Positions 49,460-57,970 of a stretch of 64,000 nucleotides of DNA are shown here, piece by piece; within the stretch, counting starts at the first letter, position 1, and every line of letters begins with the position of its first letter. Position numbers and translations under genes: made by a program. The notes below the pieces were generated by a model. That model ran no database searches, was not told where the DNA came from, and worked only from the letters and a program-made list of their open reading frames with translations. This stretch comes from Hirschia maritima DSM 19733 (GTDB lineage: Bacteria > Pseudomonadota > Alphaproteobacteria > Caulobacterales > Hyphomonadaceae), in contig NZ_KB899545.1 of the NCBI RefSeq assembly GCF_000378345.1, forward strand, positions 310,001 through 374,000, read 5' to 3'.

Positions 49460-51775
49460 ATGCAATCGTCTATATCTGGACTATTAAAAAGTTCGTGTGC
49501 CGCAATATGTTTAACCTTAGTTGCATGTGAGAGTTCCTATACTCAACATGAACCAGCACGCCAATCTTCCACACAACTTTTGGATTTATCGGATGCTAGC
49601 AGTGCTGGCTTGATAAGCTCTGATCGAGAAGGAGCTTTTAAGATATTAGATAGTGCGGCTTCGGGTGATGTGCTTAAGTTGAAATTATCTTCGGATGTAA
49701 ACACTGATGATGTTGTTATCAAGCCGAACACTCCATGGAATTTATCAGACTTTTCCGATCATAATCTCGCATTTGACGCTGTAAATTATGCGGACATATC
49801 GACACAATTATATGTTGTCATTGAAGATTCTGAAGGCAATCAAGAGAGCCGTTCCGTCAGTTTACCAGCCCATTTTGACGGCACAGTGTTTTTTCCGATC
49901 ACAGGTCCCGAAGCGCGTTTAGAGCAAGGCATGTGGGGAATATCTGATCCGTGGCCAAGTGAAGACCTTAGAATGACTTGGCGCTCAAAGAACAAAGACA
50001 AAGTATCCGCTGATGAGATTGCTTTGATAAACTTTAGATCAGTTGGATTGATTGAAGATCGAGAAGTGGATGTTTCAAACATACGCATTAGAAAAAATCC
50101 TGATCGAAAAGGCGATTGGTTGGTTGGGCTTGTTGATGAGTTTGGTCAAGACGCCAAACGTGATTTTCCATTGAAAATATCTTCGAGTGAACAATTAAAA
50201 TCTATAGCAGACAAAGAGTTAGCTAAACTTGCGGAGCCTCCGGAATTTGATGATCGTTCAAAATTTGGTGGATATAAAAATGGCCCTAAGTTGGAAGCAA
50301 CAGGTTTTTTTAGAACTCAAAAGGTAGATGGTAAATGGTGGATGGTTGATCCAGAGGGATATCTGTTTTTCTCTCATGGACCAGCAAATGTTCGCATGGC
50401 GAACATGACTACCCCGACAGGAATAGATTTTAGAGACGATTCAGTTAGATACGTAGATCCAAATGAGGTAACGCCAGAAGATTCTATGGGCATTATCAAT
50501 GTGTCTGACGAGGTTCGAGCTACGCGTTATGTGACTTCAGAAATGCGCCATAAAATGTTCGAGTGGCTGCCAGATTATGATGATGAATTAGCTGAACACT
50601 ATTCATACCGTAGATCAACACATATTGGACCGGTAAAACACGGAGAAACATTTAGTTTTTATCGCGCAAACTTAGAACGTAGATATGGTCAATCTGAACC
50701 TGAATCTTACATTCGCAAATGGGAAGAGGTAACCCTTGATCGTATGAAACACTGGGGGTTCACTTCCTTTGGAAATTGGGTGGATCCAGCTTTTTATCCA
50801 AATGAACAAGTTCCTTATTTTGCAAATGGTTGGATTATTGGAGATTTCCAAACATTGCAGCCCGGTGTGTCAAGATGGAGCCCAATGCCGGATTTCTATG
50901 ACCCATTGTTTCGTGAACGCGCAGAGGCGACAATCTCAGTTATTGCTGAAGAGGTGCAAGGCTCTCCCTGGTGTGCCGGAATATTTATAGACAATGAAAA
51001 AGCCTGGGGCGAATTAGAGGGAAGTGTAGTTGCTAAATATGGTGTCATTACTGACGCTCTTTCTAAAGATGCATCGCAAAGTTATGCCAAAGCCGCATTC
51101 ACCGAGCATCTGCAAAGTAAATATTCGAGTATTGAAGAGCTAAACAAGGCGTGGGAAACGAACTATTCTGATTGGAAAGCGTTTAAACGACCACTTGAGT
51201 TCGCATCTTATTCCGATCAACACGTGGCCGACCTATCTCAAATGTTAGAAATGTTAGGCGAGCAGTACTTTACAGTTGTGCATGAGACGCTTGAGAAACA
51301 TTTGCCAAATCATCTTTACATGGGCGCACGTATGGCGAATTGGGGGATGCCTCCTGAGATCATTAAGGCGTCTGTAAAATATTCTGATGCGTTGAGCTTC
51401 AACATTTACGAAGAGGGTGTGCAAGAAAACAATTGGGCATTTCTAAAAGATGTCGATCTACCGACGGTTATTGGCGAATTTCATATGGGAACAATCGCTG
51501 ATTCCGGACTTTTCAGCCCTGGTATTGTAAGTGCTTATGATCAGGCAGATCGTGCAAGAATGTATAAGAAATACATGGAAACTGTGTTGAACCATCCGAA
51601 CATGGTTGGGGCACATTGGTTCCAATATATCGATGAGCCTTTGACTGGCCGTTCTTACGATGGTGAAAATGCCAATATTGGGTTGGTCAACGTTGCCGAT
51701 ATTCCATATCCTGAGTTAATCGATGCGGCAAAAGAAGTGAACGCCACTATTTATTCCGGTCGATACGGAAAGTAG
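49460..51775 (+). CDS. GH50-type agarase, lipoprotein
   Basis: 771 residues. Signal with lipobox LVAC (Cys23). The N-terminal half (about 30-250) is a beta-rich carbohydrate-binding-like region; the catalytic barrel begins at about 285 with 'FFRTQKVDGKWWMVDPEGYLFFSHGPANVR'. Motifs typical of GH50 are 'FIDNEKAWGE' (Glu513, acid/base) and 'TVIGEFHMGT' (Glu673, nucleophile), plus 'MKHWGFTSFGNWVDPAFY' and 'GAHWFQYIDEPLTGR'. Known family members cleave agarose or neoagaro-oligosaccharides. The lipid anchor places it on the periplasmic or outer face of the outer membrane. It starts the agarase/TRAP operon behind the ATTGTATACAAT element. Agar is the leading candidate; related galactans are possible. 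Confidence 0.85.
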   Translation: MQSSISGLLKSSCAAICLTLVACESSYTQHEPARQSSTQLLDLSDASSAGLISSDREGAFKILDSAASGDVLKLKLSSDVNTDDVVIKPNTPWNLSDFSDHNLAFDAVNYADISTQLYVVIEDSEGNQESRSVSLPAHFDGTVFFPITGPEARLEQGMWGISDPWPSEDLRMTWRSKNKDKVSADEIALINFRSVGLIEDREVDVSNIRIRKNPDRKGDWLVGLVDEFGQDAKRDFPLKISSSEQLKSIADKELAKLAEPPEFDDRSKFGGYKNGPKLEATGFFRTQKVDGKWWMVDPEGYLFFSHGPANVRMANMTTPTGIDFRDDSVRYVDPNEVTPEDSMGIINVSDEVRATRYVTSEMRHKMFEWLPDYDDELAEHYSYRRSTHIGPVKHGETFSFYRANLERRYGQSEPESYIRKWEEVTLDRMKHWGFTSFGNWVDPAFYPNEQVPYFANGWIIGDFQTLQPGVSRWSPMPDFYDPLFRERAEATISVIAEEVQGSPWCAGIFIDNEKAWGELEGSVVAKYGVITDALSKDASQSYAKAAFTEHLQSKYSSIEELNKAWETNYSDWKAFKRPLEFASYSDQHVADLSQMLEMLGEQYFTVVHETLEKHLPNHLYMGARMANWGMPPEIIKASVKYSDALSFNIYEEGVQENNWAFLKDVDLPTVIGEFHMGTIADSGLFSPGIVSAYDQADRARMYKKYMETVLNHPNMVGAHWFQYIDEPLTGRSYDGENANIGLVNVADIPYPELIDAAKEVNATIYSGRYGK

Positions 51776-51804
51776 GTTGTTTGCGTGGATTAGCGGTAAA
51801 CATC

Positions 51805-52809
51805 ATGTCTTTTATACGCAAATATGCAGTCGTTCTAATCTTGATGATCTTCGTCGTCAGTAGTGTTGCTTATCTCTTTTCGAAAGGGAAGAGTGAGCAA
51901 CGCACGCTGCGTTGGGCGCATGTGTATGAGGTTAACACGCCATACCACAAACAGGCTTTGCAAGCTGCTAGGGCATTTGAAGAAAAAACAAATGGTCGGT
52001 ACCGAATACTCGTTTTTCCTGCATCTACTTTGGGAAAAGAAGCTGGGTTGAATGAGGCTATTCAGCTTGGTGCTGTGGATATGATCTACACAGGTGCCAC
52101 GTTGGCTTCGGCGGATTATCCGCCTCTAGTGATTTCAGATTATCCATATACGATTGAAAGCTACCAGCACTGGAAAGCCTATCGAAACAGCGAGTTGTTT
52201 GATGAGCTTGTTGAAGGATATAAAGCAGAAACCGGAAACACAATAATTGCGCCAGTCTATTACGGTTTTCGTCATGTCACTTCAAATAAACCAATTCTTT
52301 CCCCTGAGGATATGGTTGGATTAAAAATACGTGTCCCAAACTCACCAGCTTTTTTACTTATGCCCAAAGCTGTTGGAGCAAACCCGTCACCAATGCCTTT
52401 TTCAGAAGTGTATCTTGGATTGCAGCAAGGGGTTGTAGACGCACAAGAAAACCCACTACCAACCATAAAATTTAAACGTTTTTACGAAGTGCAGACCAAC
52501 ATTAATTTGACGAGCCATATGTCCAATACTTTGCTGGTTATGGTTTCTAAAGCAACGCGCTCTCGACTTTCACCTGATGATTATGAACTGCTTACTCAAG
52601 AGCTGCGTTTGGCCGCTGAACGCGCTTCTGATGCGATTTTTAATCAAGAAGAAGAGCTGAAAGGGTGGTTTGAAGAACAGGGGCTGACGATAAACAATAC
52701 TGATCGAGAAGCTTTTCAGCGTTTGGTTTTTGAAAAAATGAACGAAACGGACAAACCGTTCTCTGATGAACAATTGAAGCGATTAAAGGCGCTCGTGCCA
52801 CATGATTGA
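51805..52809 (+). CDS. TRAP transporter substrate-binding protein (DctP family)
   Basis: 334 residues from ATG 51805; a longer frame from TTG 51781 exists. Signal segment MSFIRKYAVVLILMIFVVSSVAYL, then 'LRWAHVYEVNTPYHKQALQAARAFEEKTNGRYRILVFPASTLGKEAGLNEAIQLGAVDMIYTGATLA', a clear DctP layout. 'RVPNSPAFLLMPKAVGANPSPMPFSEVYLGLQQGVVDAQENPLPTI' includes the conserved Arg and the 'QxGxxDAxENP' motif, which bind carboxylate ligands. It captures a sugar acid or similar acid from the periplasm. Followed by the DctQ and DctM genes with overlaps. Confidence 0.9.
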   Translation: MSFIRKYAVVLILMIFVVSSVAYLFSKGKSEQRTLRWAHVYEVNTPYHKQALQAARAFEEKTNGRYRILVFPASTLGKEAGLNEAIQLGAVDMIYTGATLASADYPPLVISDYPYTIESYQHWKAYRNSELFDELVEGYKAETGNTIIAPVYYGFRHVTSNKPILSPEDMVGLKIRVPNSPAFLLMPKAVGANPSPMPFSEVYLGLQQGVVDAQENPLPTIKFKRFYEVQTNINLTSHMSNTLLVMVSKATRSRLSPDDYELLTQELRLAAERASDAIFNQEEELKGWFEEQGLTINNTDREAFQRLVFEKMNETDKPFSDEQLKRLKALVPHD

Positions 52810-53326
52810 AGGTCGCAAAGAAAACACTGAAATTATGAGATGGTTTGATTGGCCTGCAGTGGTTATTCTATTCGCCATTATTGGAGTGGTCCTGCTACAA
52901 TTTTTTACGCGTTATTTTCTGAATGATAGTCTGACGTGGACGGAAGAAATCTCTCGATATTTGCTGATTTGTCTTGTGTTCACGGGAGCTGTTTCTGCCA
53001 TGAACCGTGGAGAGTTGATCTTTCTAGAAGTTATTTTCCGCTATGCGCCCTTAAGCAATGCAAAGCCAATGGCAATCATTGGAGAAGCTTGCTGTATTGT
53101 GTTTTATGGCTTGTTTGCAGTTGGAACTTTTTTACTTTCTAGCTCAGTCTCACAATCTCTAATTTCCATAGAGATTCCAAAAGTATATTTTTATATTTTG
53201 GTTGGCGTGTGTCTCATTGTATTGCTTTTCGGAAGTATCCGGAGACTTTTAGGGTTGCTACAACTCTCCTCTGAAGAAATTTTTGCAATATATTCCCCAG
53301 ACAACAAAGGGGGGATAGTCCAGTGA
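52802..53326 (+). CDS. TRAP transporter small membrane subunit (DctQ family)
   Basis: 174 residues with four hydrophobic helices. 'QFFTRYFLNDSLTWTEEISRYLLICLVFTGAVSAMNRGELIFLEVIF' is the classical DctQ pattern (W-T-E-E-x-x-R and G-A). It overlaps DctP by 8 nt and DctM by 4 nt. Confidence 0.88.
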   Translation: MIEGRKENTEIMRWFDWPAVVILFAIIGVVLLQFFTRYFLNDSLTWTEEISRYLLICLVFTGAVSAMNRGELIFLEVIFRYAPLSNAKPMAIIGEACCIVFYGLFAVGTFLLSSSVSQSLISIEIPKVYFYILVGVCLIVLLFGSIRRLLGLLQLSSEEIFAIYSPDNKGGIVQ

Positions 53327-54597
53327 TAGAACTCCTTGTTGTCGTGATATTGTTGTTCGCTCTGATTGTAATGGGAATTCCGGTCCATGTCGCACTTGGG
53401 CTAAGTTCTTTAGCATATTTTTTAGCTGATGGTCTTCCCTTAGCACCTGCAGTTCACACTATGATTGAAGGTGTGAATGGATTTACTCTCATCGCTATTC
53501 CCCTGTTTATTTTTGCTGGTCATTTGATGAATGCGGCAAGTGTAACAGATAGAATTTTCAATTTTGCGCGAGCACTTGTAGGGGCAGCCCCAGGCGGCTT
53601 GGCGCAGGTGAATGTTGCGTCTAGCGTCGTTTTTGCTGGCATGTCAGGCGCTGCTGTGGCCGATGCAGGAGGACTTGGAGCTGTCGAGATCAAAGCAATG
53701 GAGAAGGCTGGATATGAAAAGGGATTTTCAGTCGGCGTTACAGCGGCTTCGTCAACTATAGGGCCCATCATTCCACCTTCATTGCCGTTGATCATCTATG
53801 GTGTAATGGCTGAAGTTTCTATCGGTGATTTGTTTGTAGCTGGGATCATACCAGGTCTACTAATGGCACTGTCATTAAGTATAATGGTGTTCTGGATGTC
53901 AGTGTCTCGTGAATATCCCACAGACACTAAATTGAGCCTGTCCAACATTATCGAAACAGGAAAACAAGCATTTCTGTCCTTATTGTCACCATTGATAATT
54001 GTTGGTGGTATAGTTTCAGGAATTTTTACACCGACCGAAGCGGCAATAGCGGCGGTGGCTTATGTGTCTATTCTAGGGTTGGCGATATATCGGTCATTGT
54101 CGATTGATGATCTGCTCAAAGCAGCGGTCGATACCGTCACAACAACAGCGGCAGTTCTTTTGATAGTCGCATCAGCGTCTTTGTTCGCTTGGGTATTATC
54201 AGCTAATCAAATAGCTGACCAAATGTCAGCTGGATTGCTCAATATCACGCAGAACAAACTGCTTATTCTTTTTATTGTGATGGGGATTGTGTTCTTGGTT
54301 GGTTTCTTCCTTGAAACGATTGCCGCGATCACAATACTTGTGCCGTTACTTCTACCGGTTTCCATCGCAGTAGGAGTTGATCCAATACAATTGGGAATCC
54401 TGTTGGTTCTAAATTTAATGATTGGCTTACTTACACCACCGGTTGGGATGGTTTTGTTTGTCCTTTCTAAAGTGTCAGATACGCCTTTGGAAGAATGTAT
54501 TCGAGCAACAATTCCATTTCTGGTGCCGTTGATATTGGTGTTGTTTGCTTTGGTCTTGTTTCCGCCACTTACACTTTGGCTCCCTTCAATTGTTTAA
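53323..54597 (+). CDS. TRAP transporter large membrane subunit (DctM family)
   Basis: 424 residues, about twelve helices. Family features include 'IPLFIFAGHLMNAASVTDRIFNFARALVGAAPGGLAQVNVASSVVFAGMSGAAVADAGGLGAVEIKAMEKAGYEKGFSVGVTAASSTIGPIIPPSLPLIIYG' and 'FTPTEAAIAAVAYV', then 'LLTPPVGMVLFV'. The GTG start overlaps the DctQ stop, and GGGGGGA lies upstream. It couples sodium or proton flow to acid uptake. The substrate probably is a monomer acid from agar or another polyuronide; this is inference from context. Confidence 0.92.
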   Translation: MIELLVVVILLFALIVMGIPVHVALGLSSLAYFLADGLPLAPAVHTMIEGVNGFTLIAIPLFIFAGHLMNAASVTDRIFNFARALVGAAPGGLAQVNVASSVVFAGMSGAAVADAGGLGAVEIKAMEKAGYEKGFSVGVTAASSTIGPIIPPSLPLIIYGVMAEVSIGDLFVAGIIPGLLMALSLSIMVFWMSVSREYPTDTKLSLSNIIETGKQAFLSLLSPLIIVGGIVSGIFTPTEAAIAAVAYVSILGLAIYRSLSIDDLLKAAVDTVTTTAAVLLIVASASLFAWVLSANQIADQMSAGLLNITQNKLLILFIVMGIVFLVGFFLETIAAITILVPLLLPVSIAVGVDPIQLGILLVLNLMIGLLTPPVGMVLFVLSKVSDTPLEECIRATIPFLVPLILVLFALVLFPPLTLWLPSIV

Positions 54598-54621
54598 CCG
54601 AAATTTTTCGCGGAGTTTGTT

Positions 54622-55686
54622 ATGAAAACTATCACGGGCCTTTTGCTTTTGATTTCGTCATTATCCTTGTCAGCGTGCGCGCAAACACAGAATGATTTTG
54701 TCGTTTTCCGTGAGTTGGGGATGGATGTTCCACCTGCAAATATCGCCGTCAGCCAGGAGGGACGTGTCTTTATGAGCACCCACCAAGCTTATGGCGCTGA
54801 AAATAAAGTCGTGGAGCTTCTTCCTAATGGTGAAGTACGTAAATATCCGGATGCAAAATTTAATCCTGAACTAACTGGTGTCCTTGGAACTATCGTAGAC
54901 AAACACGATATTCTCTGGATGCTGAATACGAACTGGGACTTTCCTTTAGGGCGAGTCATTGGTTGGGATATCAACAAGAATGAGCTGCATAAAGTATTCT
55001 ATATTACCCGTCCGATATTTAAAGATGCTTACATCCTCAATGATATGGCTGTCGATCGAACGAATGACATGATGTACATCACAGATACTTCAGCGGGAGA
55101 AACATCTGCTTTGCTGGTTTTAGATCTGAATACAGGTGATGTGCGGCGGGTATTAGAAGGTTCGGTTTCTACAGTCGCTGAAGACAAGCAAATGGTGGTA
55201 GAAGTTAAAGTGCTACATATGCAGGGGGTAGAGGCACGTGTTGGCGTAAACCCCATCACTATCGATGTTAATGATGAGTGGGTTTACTATGCTCCCATGA
55301 CGAGTGAGGTAATTTATCGGGTTAAGACAAGTGATCTAATAGATGCTTCTCTATCTAGTGTTGAATTGGATGCACGTGTTGAGAAATACGCTGATAAACC
55401 AATGGGTGATGGCATAACTATAGATGCTGCAGGGAATCTTTATGTTTCTGATCTCACCAACAATGCTATTGGCGTAATCAATACGGAAAGAGAATATTCC
55501 ATTTTACATAAAGACGATAAAGTTTTGAGTTGGGTTGAAGGGTTTGCTAATGCCGGTGCCAATAGAATGTTGGCAACTGCCAATAAGCTTCATCAGTCTG
55601 CCGCTTTCAACAATGAGGAAATGAAGTCTAGTGAATTCTATATTGTTGAATTTGAATCTATGGCAGAAGCGACATTGGGTAGGTGA
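54622..55686 (+). CDS. Yellow/major-royal-jelly-like lipoprotein (beta-propeller)
   Basis: 354 residues. Lipobox LSAC (Cys19). The rest is a six-bladed propeller of the SMP-30/Yellow superfamily with repeated 'GVLGTIVDKHDILWMLNT', 'ILNDMAVDRTNDMMYITDTS', 'MGDGITIDAAGNLYVSDLTNNAIGVI' strands. Bacterial relatives are rare and of unknown function; some are lactonase-like. It is last in the agarase/TRAP run, 24 nt after DctM. A lactonase for a sugar acid of agar or a ligand binder are both possible. Confidence 0.75.
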   Translation: MKTITGLLLLISSLSLSACAQTQNDFVVFRELGMDVPPANIAVSQEGRVFMSTHQAYGAENKVVELLPNGEVRKYPDAKFNPELTGVLGTIVDKHDILWMLNTNWDFPLGRVIGWDINKNELHKVFYITRPIFKDAYILNDMAVDRTNDMMYITDTSAGETSALLVLDLNTGDVRRVLEGSVSTVAEDKQMVVEVKVLHMQGVEARVGVNPITIDVNDEWVYYAPMTSEVIYRVKTSDLIDASLSSVELDARVEKYADKPMGDGITIDAAGNLYVSDLTNNAIGVINTEREYSILHKDDKVLSWVEGFANAGANRMLATANKLHQSAAFNNEEMKSSEFYIVEFESMAEATLGR

Positions 55687-55803
55687 GGCAGGGGACCTAG
55701 CAATTGCTTTTGCTGGAGTACTAGAATAAGCACACGATCTTTGATTTGCTAACTACCCGCAAATGATACGTTTGTTTGGGGTGTCCAAGAAGGCTATCTC
55801 TCG

Positions 55804-56811
55804 ATGTACGAACAATCATACAGATTTTCTGTTGCTCCAATGATGGATTGGACAGATAGGCATTGTCGTATGTTCCATCGTGCATTTACAAAACGTGCTC
55901 TTTTGTACTCAGAAATGGTTACAGCCGACGCATTGATCCATGGTGATTTAGAATACCTGATTGGCTTTAACCCTGAGGAGCAGCCTCTTGCGCTGCAATT
56001 GGGAGGATCTGATCCGGAGAAGTTGGCCAAGGCATCGAAAATTGGGGAAGATTTTGGGTATTCTGAGGTCAATTTAAACTGTGGTTGCCCATCAGACCGT
56101 GTTCAATCTGGTGCTTTTGGAGCCTGTTTAATGGCCCGACCTCAGCATGTCGCTGAGTGCATTTCGGCTATGAAAAATGCGGTTGACATCCCTGTTACAG
56201 TTAAATGTCGGATCGGAATCGACGATGATGAACCAAGAGAGCGGTTGTTTGAATTCGTCGAAACGGTCGCAGAAACCGGATGTCATGTTTTCATTGTTCA
56301 TGCGCGTAAGGCTTGGTTAAAAGGGCTCAGTCCAAAAGAGAATAGAGACATTCCGCCCTTAGATTATGATCTCGTGGCGGATTTAAAAAAACAACATCCA
56401 GAATTGACTATTTCTCTAAACGGCGGTTTGGGGAGCCTTGAGGCCGGCGTTGAACAGCTTCCTCGATTTGACGGAATTATGCTCGGAAGAGCTGCTTATC
56501 ATACGCCTGGCCTACTGGGCAGCGTAGATAGAGTGATATTTGGTGAAGACGTAGAAGATACTGATGAGTTCGAGGCTTTAATCAATTATCGGCCATACAT
56601 TTTAGAGCAACTAGAAAACGGTATACATCTACACGCCATGACAAGGCACATGATGGGACTTTTCAATGGGAAACGGGGAGCCAAAAAATGGCGTCGTTTT
56701 TTATCTGAAAATGCACCTGGAGCCAAAGGTGTGGATACGATCAAAATAGTTGATGAAGCTGCTACATTTGTTCATCAGAATGATGAGTTGCCTTCAACTA
56801 TTGATGGATAA
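55804..56811 (+). CDS. dusA: tRNA dihydrouridine synthase A
   Basis: 335 residues. 'FSVAPMMDWTDRHCRMFHR' and 'VNLNCGCPSDRVQSGAFGACLMARP' (catalytic Cys in GCPS) are characteristic of DusA, as are 'VKCRIGIDDDE', 'FIVHARKAWLKGLSPKENRDIPPLDYDLV' and 'RFDGIMLGRAAYHTPGLLG'. It modifies U20/U20a of tRNA in the cytoplasm with FMN and NADPH. Its 3' end overlaps the convergent protease gene by 14 nt. No link with the flanking carbohydrate locus. Confidence 0.95.
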   Translation: MYEQSYRFSVAPMMDWTDRHCRMFHRAFTKRALLYSEMVTADALIHGDLEYLIGFNPEEQPLALQLGGSDPEKLAKASKIGEDFGYSEVNLNCGCPSDRVQSGAFGACLMARPQHVAECISAMKNAVDIPVTVKCRIGIDDDEPRERLFEFVETVAETGCHVFIVHARKAWLKGLSPKENRDIPPLDYDLVADLKKQHPELTISLNGGLGSLEAGVEQLPRFDGIMLGRAAYHTPGLLGSVDRVIFGEDVEDTDEFEALINYRPYILEQLENGIHLHAMTRHMMGLFNGKRGAKKWRRFLSENAPGAKGVDTIKIVDEAATFVHQNDELPSTIDG

Positions 56812-57340
56812 TAATCGCGGACTTTGAAACTTCCCATTTGGTAAGGCGTTCAAGAAAAGACATTCCAAGCAGGGATTGTTCAAGATTGTCGTCAAGGACA
56901 ACCGCATCAATGTTTTTAAGCATGACGCGTCCAATTTCAAATCGATCGATAGTTATTGAAGCGCCATAAGTTGTACCAGACGCGGTTTTGATTTTGATGT
57001 CTTTTTCCATTGTATCAAAATTATAACCCAATCGTTTGGCATCCGCTGGGGTTAAAACACAAATGCTGGCCCCAGTATCAACCATGAAGTTTAATTGATA
57101 TTTGTTGTTGAGTTTTGCTTTTGCCCAATAGTGGCCGTCAGTTTGTTTGCGCAATGATGCAGCCAAGTGGCCGGGGGCCTCAATTTGGAATTGGTTCATT
57201 GGTTTGGGTGAAGTGACTGCAGATTGAACTTGTTCATCACGAGAATTATCTTGGTCGACCGCCAAATGGTCCCGAACACCAATCGCAATTGCAAATGCAG
57301 CGATAAACACAAAGAGAATAGATCCAATTTTGTTACTCAA
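56798..57340 (-). CDS. Retropepsin-like aspartic protease, membrane anchored
   Basis: 180 residues if the TTG at 57340 is used: it is preceded by AGGTGA and its codon overlaps the stop of the upstream gene. An N-terminal hydrophobic segment (KIGSILFVFIAAFAIAIGV) anchors it; then 'NFMVDTGASICVLTP' gives the catalytic D-T-G (Asp88), followed by 'KTASGTTYGASITIDRFEIGRVMLKNIDAVVLDDNLEQSLLGMSFLERL', the G-M-S/x-x-x-R pattern of the TIGR02281 clan. These are small periplasmic-facing proteases of alphaproteobacteria; substrate unknown. Third gene of a minus-strand operon. Confidence 0.82.
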   Translation of the reverse strand: MSNKIGSILFVFIAAFAIAIGVRDHLAVDQDNSRDEQVQSAVTSPKPMNQFQIEAPGHLAASLRKQTDGHYWAKAKLNNKYQLNFMVDTGASICVLTPADAKRLGYNFDTMEKDIKIKTASGTTYGASITIDRFEIGRVMLKNIDAVVLDDNLEQSLLGMSFLERLTKWEVSKSAIIIHQ

Positions 57341-57603
57341 TGTGTCACCTGATAAACTAGAGCGATCAATCCGACGATTCCTGCCCAAACAATTGCATAT
57401 TTAATCATTTGCGTCGCGTTTGATTTTGCCGCACCATAAAATCCACCCGATACTAGAATAAGATATCCAAGAGCAGTCGCAATTCTGGTCATAGATACAT
57501 CTTCACCATCACGGCTTTGGAAGTTGCCATTGGTTAAGAAGGCTATGAGTAGAAGTGTCGCTAATATCAGTGCGATCGCTGTTAGAATGCGGGTTAACAT
57601 CAT
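57337..57603 (-). CDS. Small hypothetical membrane protein
   Basis: 88 residues with three hydrophobic segments (MMLTRILTAIALILATLLLIAFL; MTRIATALGYLILVSGGFYGAA; IKYAIVWAGIVGLIALVYQ). Two adjacent ATG codons at 57603 and 57600 are possible starts. It lies between the DUF1289 gene and the protease gene, with an overlap to the latter. I do not recognise a family; it may be a membrane partner of the protease. Confidence 0.65.
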   Translation of the reverse strand: MMLTRILTAIALILATLLLIAFLTNGNFQSRDGEDVSMTRIATALGYLILVSGGFYGAAKSNATQMIKYAIVWAGIVGLIALVYQVTH

Positions 57604-57625
57604 GATTGCTTAAATAGAATAATAA

Positions 57626-57799
57626 TTATCTGTCTTGTTTCTTTGGTTGTGGTCGATTCGGTAGGTCATCCATAATAACATCTTGCTCAGACGGTGTCAT
57701 TTGCGACCATCTTGCTATTTCGTTTCGCGTCCGCTTACAGCTTACGCAATTTAACAATTCAATATCTAATTCGCATGTTTTTTTACAGGGCGAACGCAT
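57626..57799 (-). CDS. DUF1289 microprotein
   Basis: A 57-residue gene too short for a 60-residue ORF filter. It reads MRSPCKKTCELDIELLNCVS, then CKRTRNEIARWSQMTPSEQD, then a basic tail. The four Cys as C-x3-C-x8-C-x2-C and 'CKRTRNEIARWSxM' match the DUF1289 pattern (CxxCxxD...CxGCxRTxxEIxxWxxM), a probable metal-binding knuckle. AAAGG lies about 10 nt upstream of the ATG. First gene of the operon microprotein, membrane protein, protease; 22 nt to the next gene. Confidence 0.85.
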   Translation of the reverse strand: MRSPCKKTCELDIELLNCVSCKRTRNEIARWSQMTPSEQDVIMDDLPNRPQPKKQDR

Positions 57800-57970
57800 C
57801 AATATCTGCCTTTAAATTTCTAATCAGTCTTGAGTTCAGCAAATTCCAAAAAGATCGTGTTTTGAACTATATAGATTGAATTACTATGTGAATTGGGTGT
57901 TGATTGAAAGCTTTGAAAAGGGCATAAATGAATCTCGCTAAAAATTTAGATCTAGTACTGGTACGGGACA

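Noticed and set aside
57694-57879. A 61-residue plus-strand frame before cobT
   Set aside because: It is antisense to the DUF1289 microprotein, which has a clear family pattern.
57800-57970. A cobalamin riboswitch before cobT
   Set aside because: The leader is short and lacks the B12-box sequence that I would expect.
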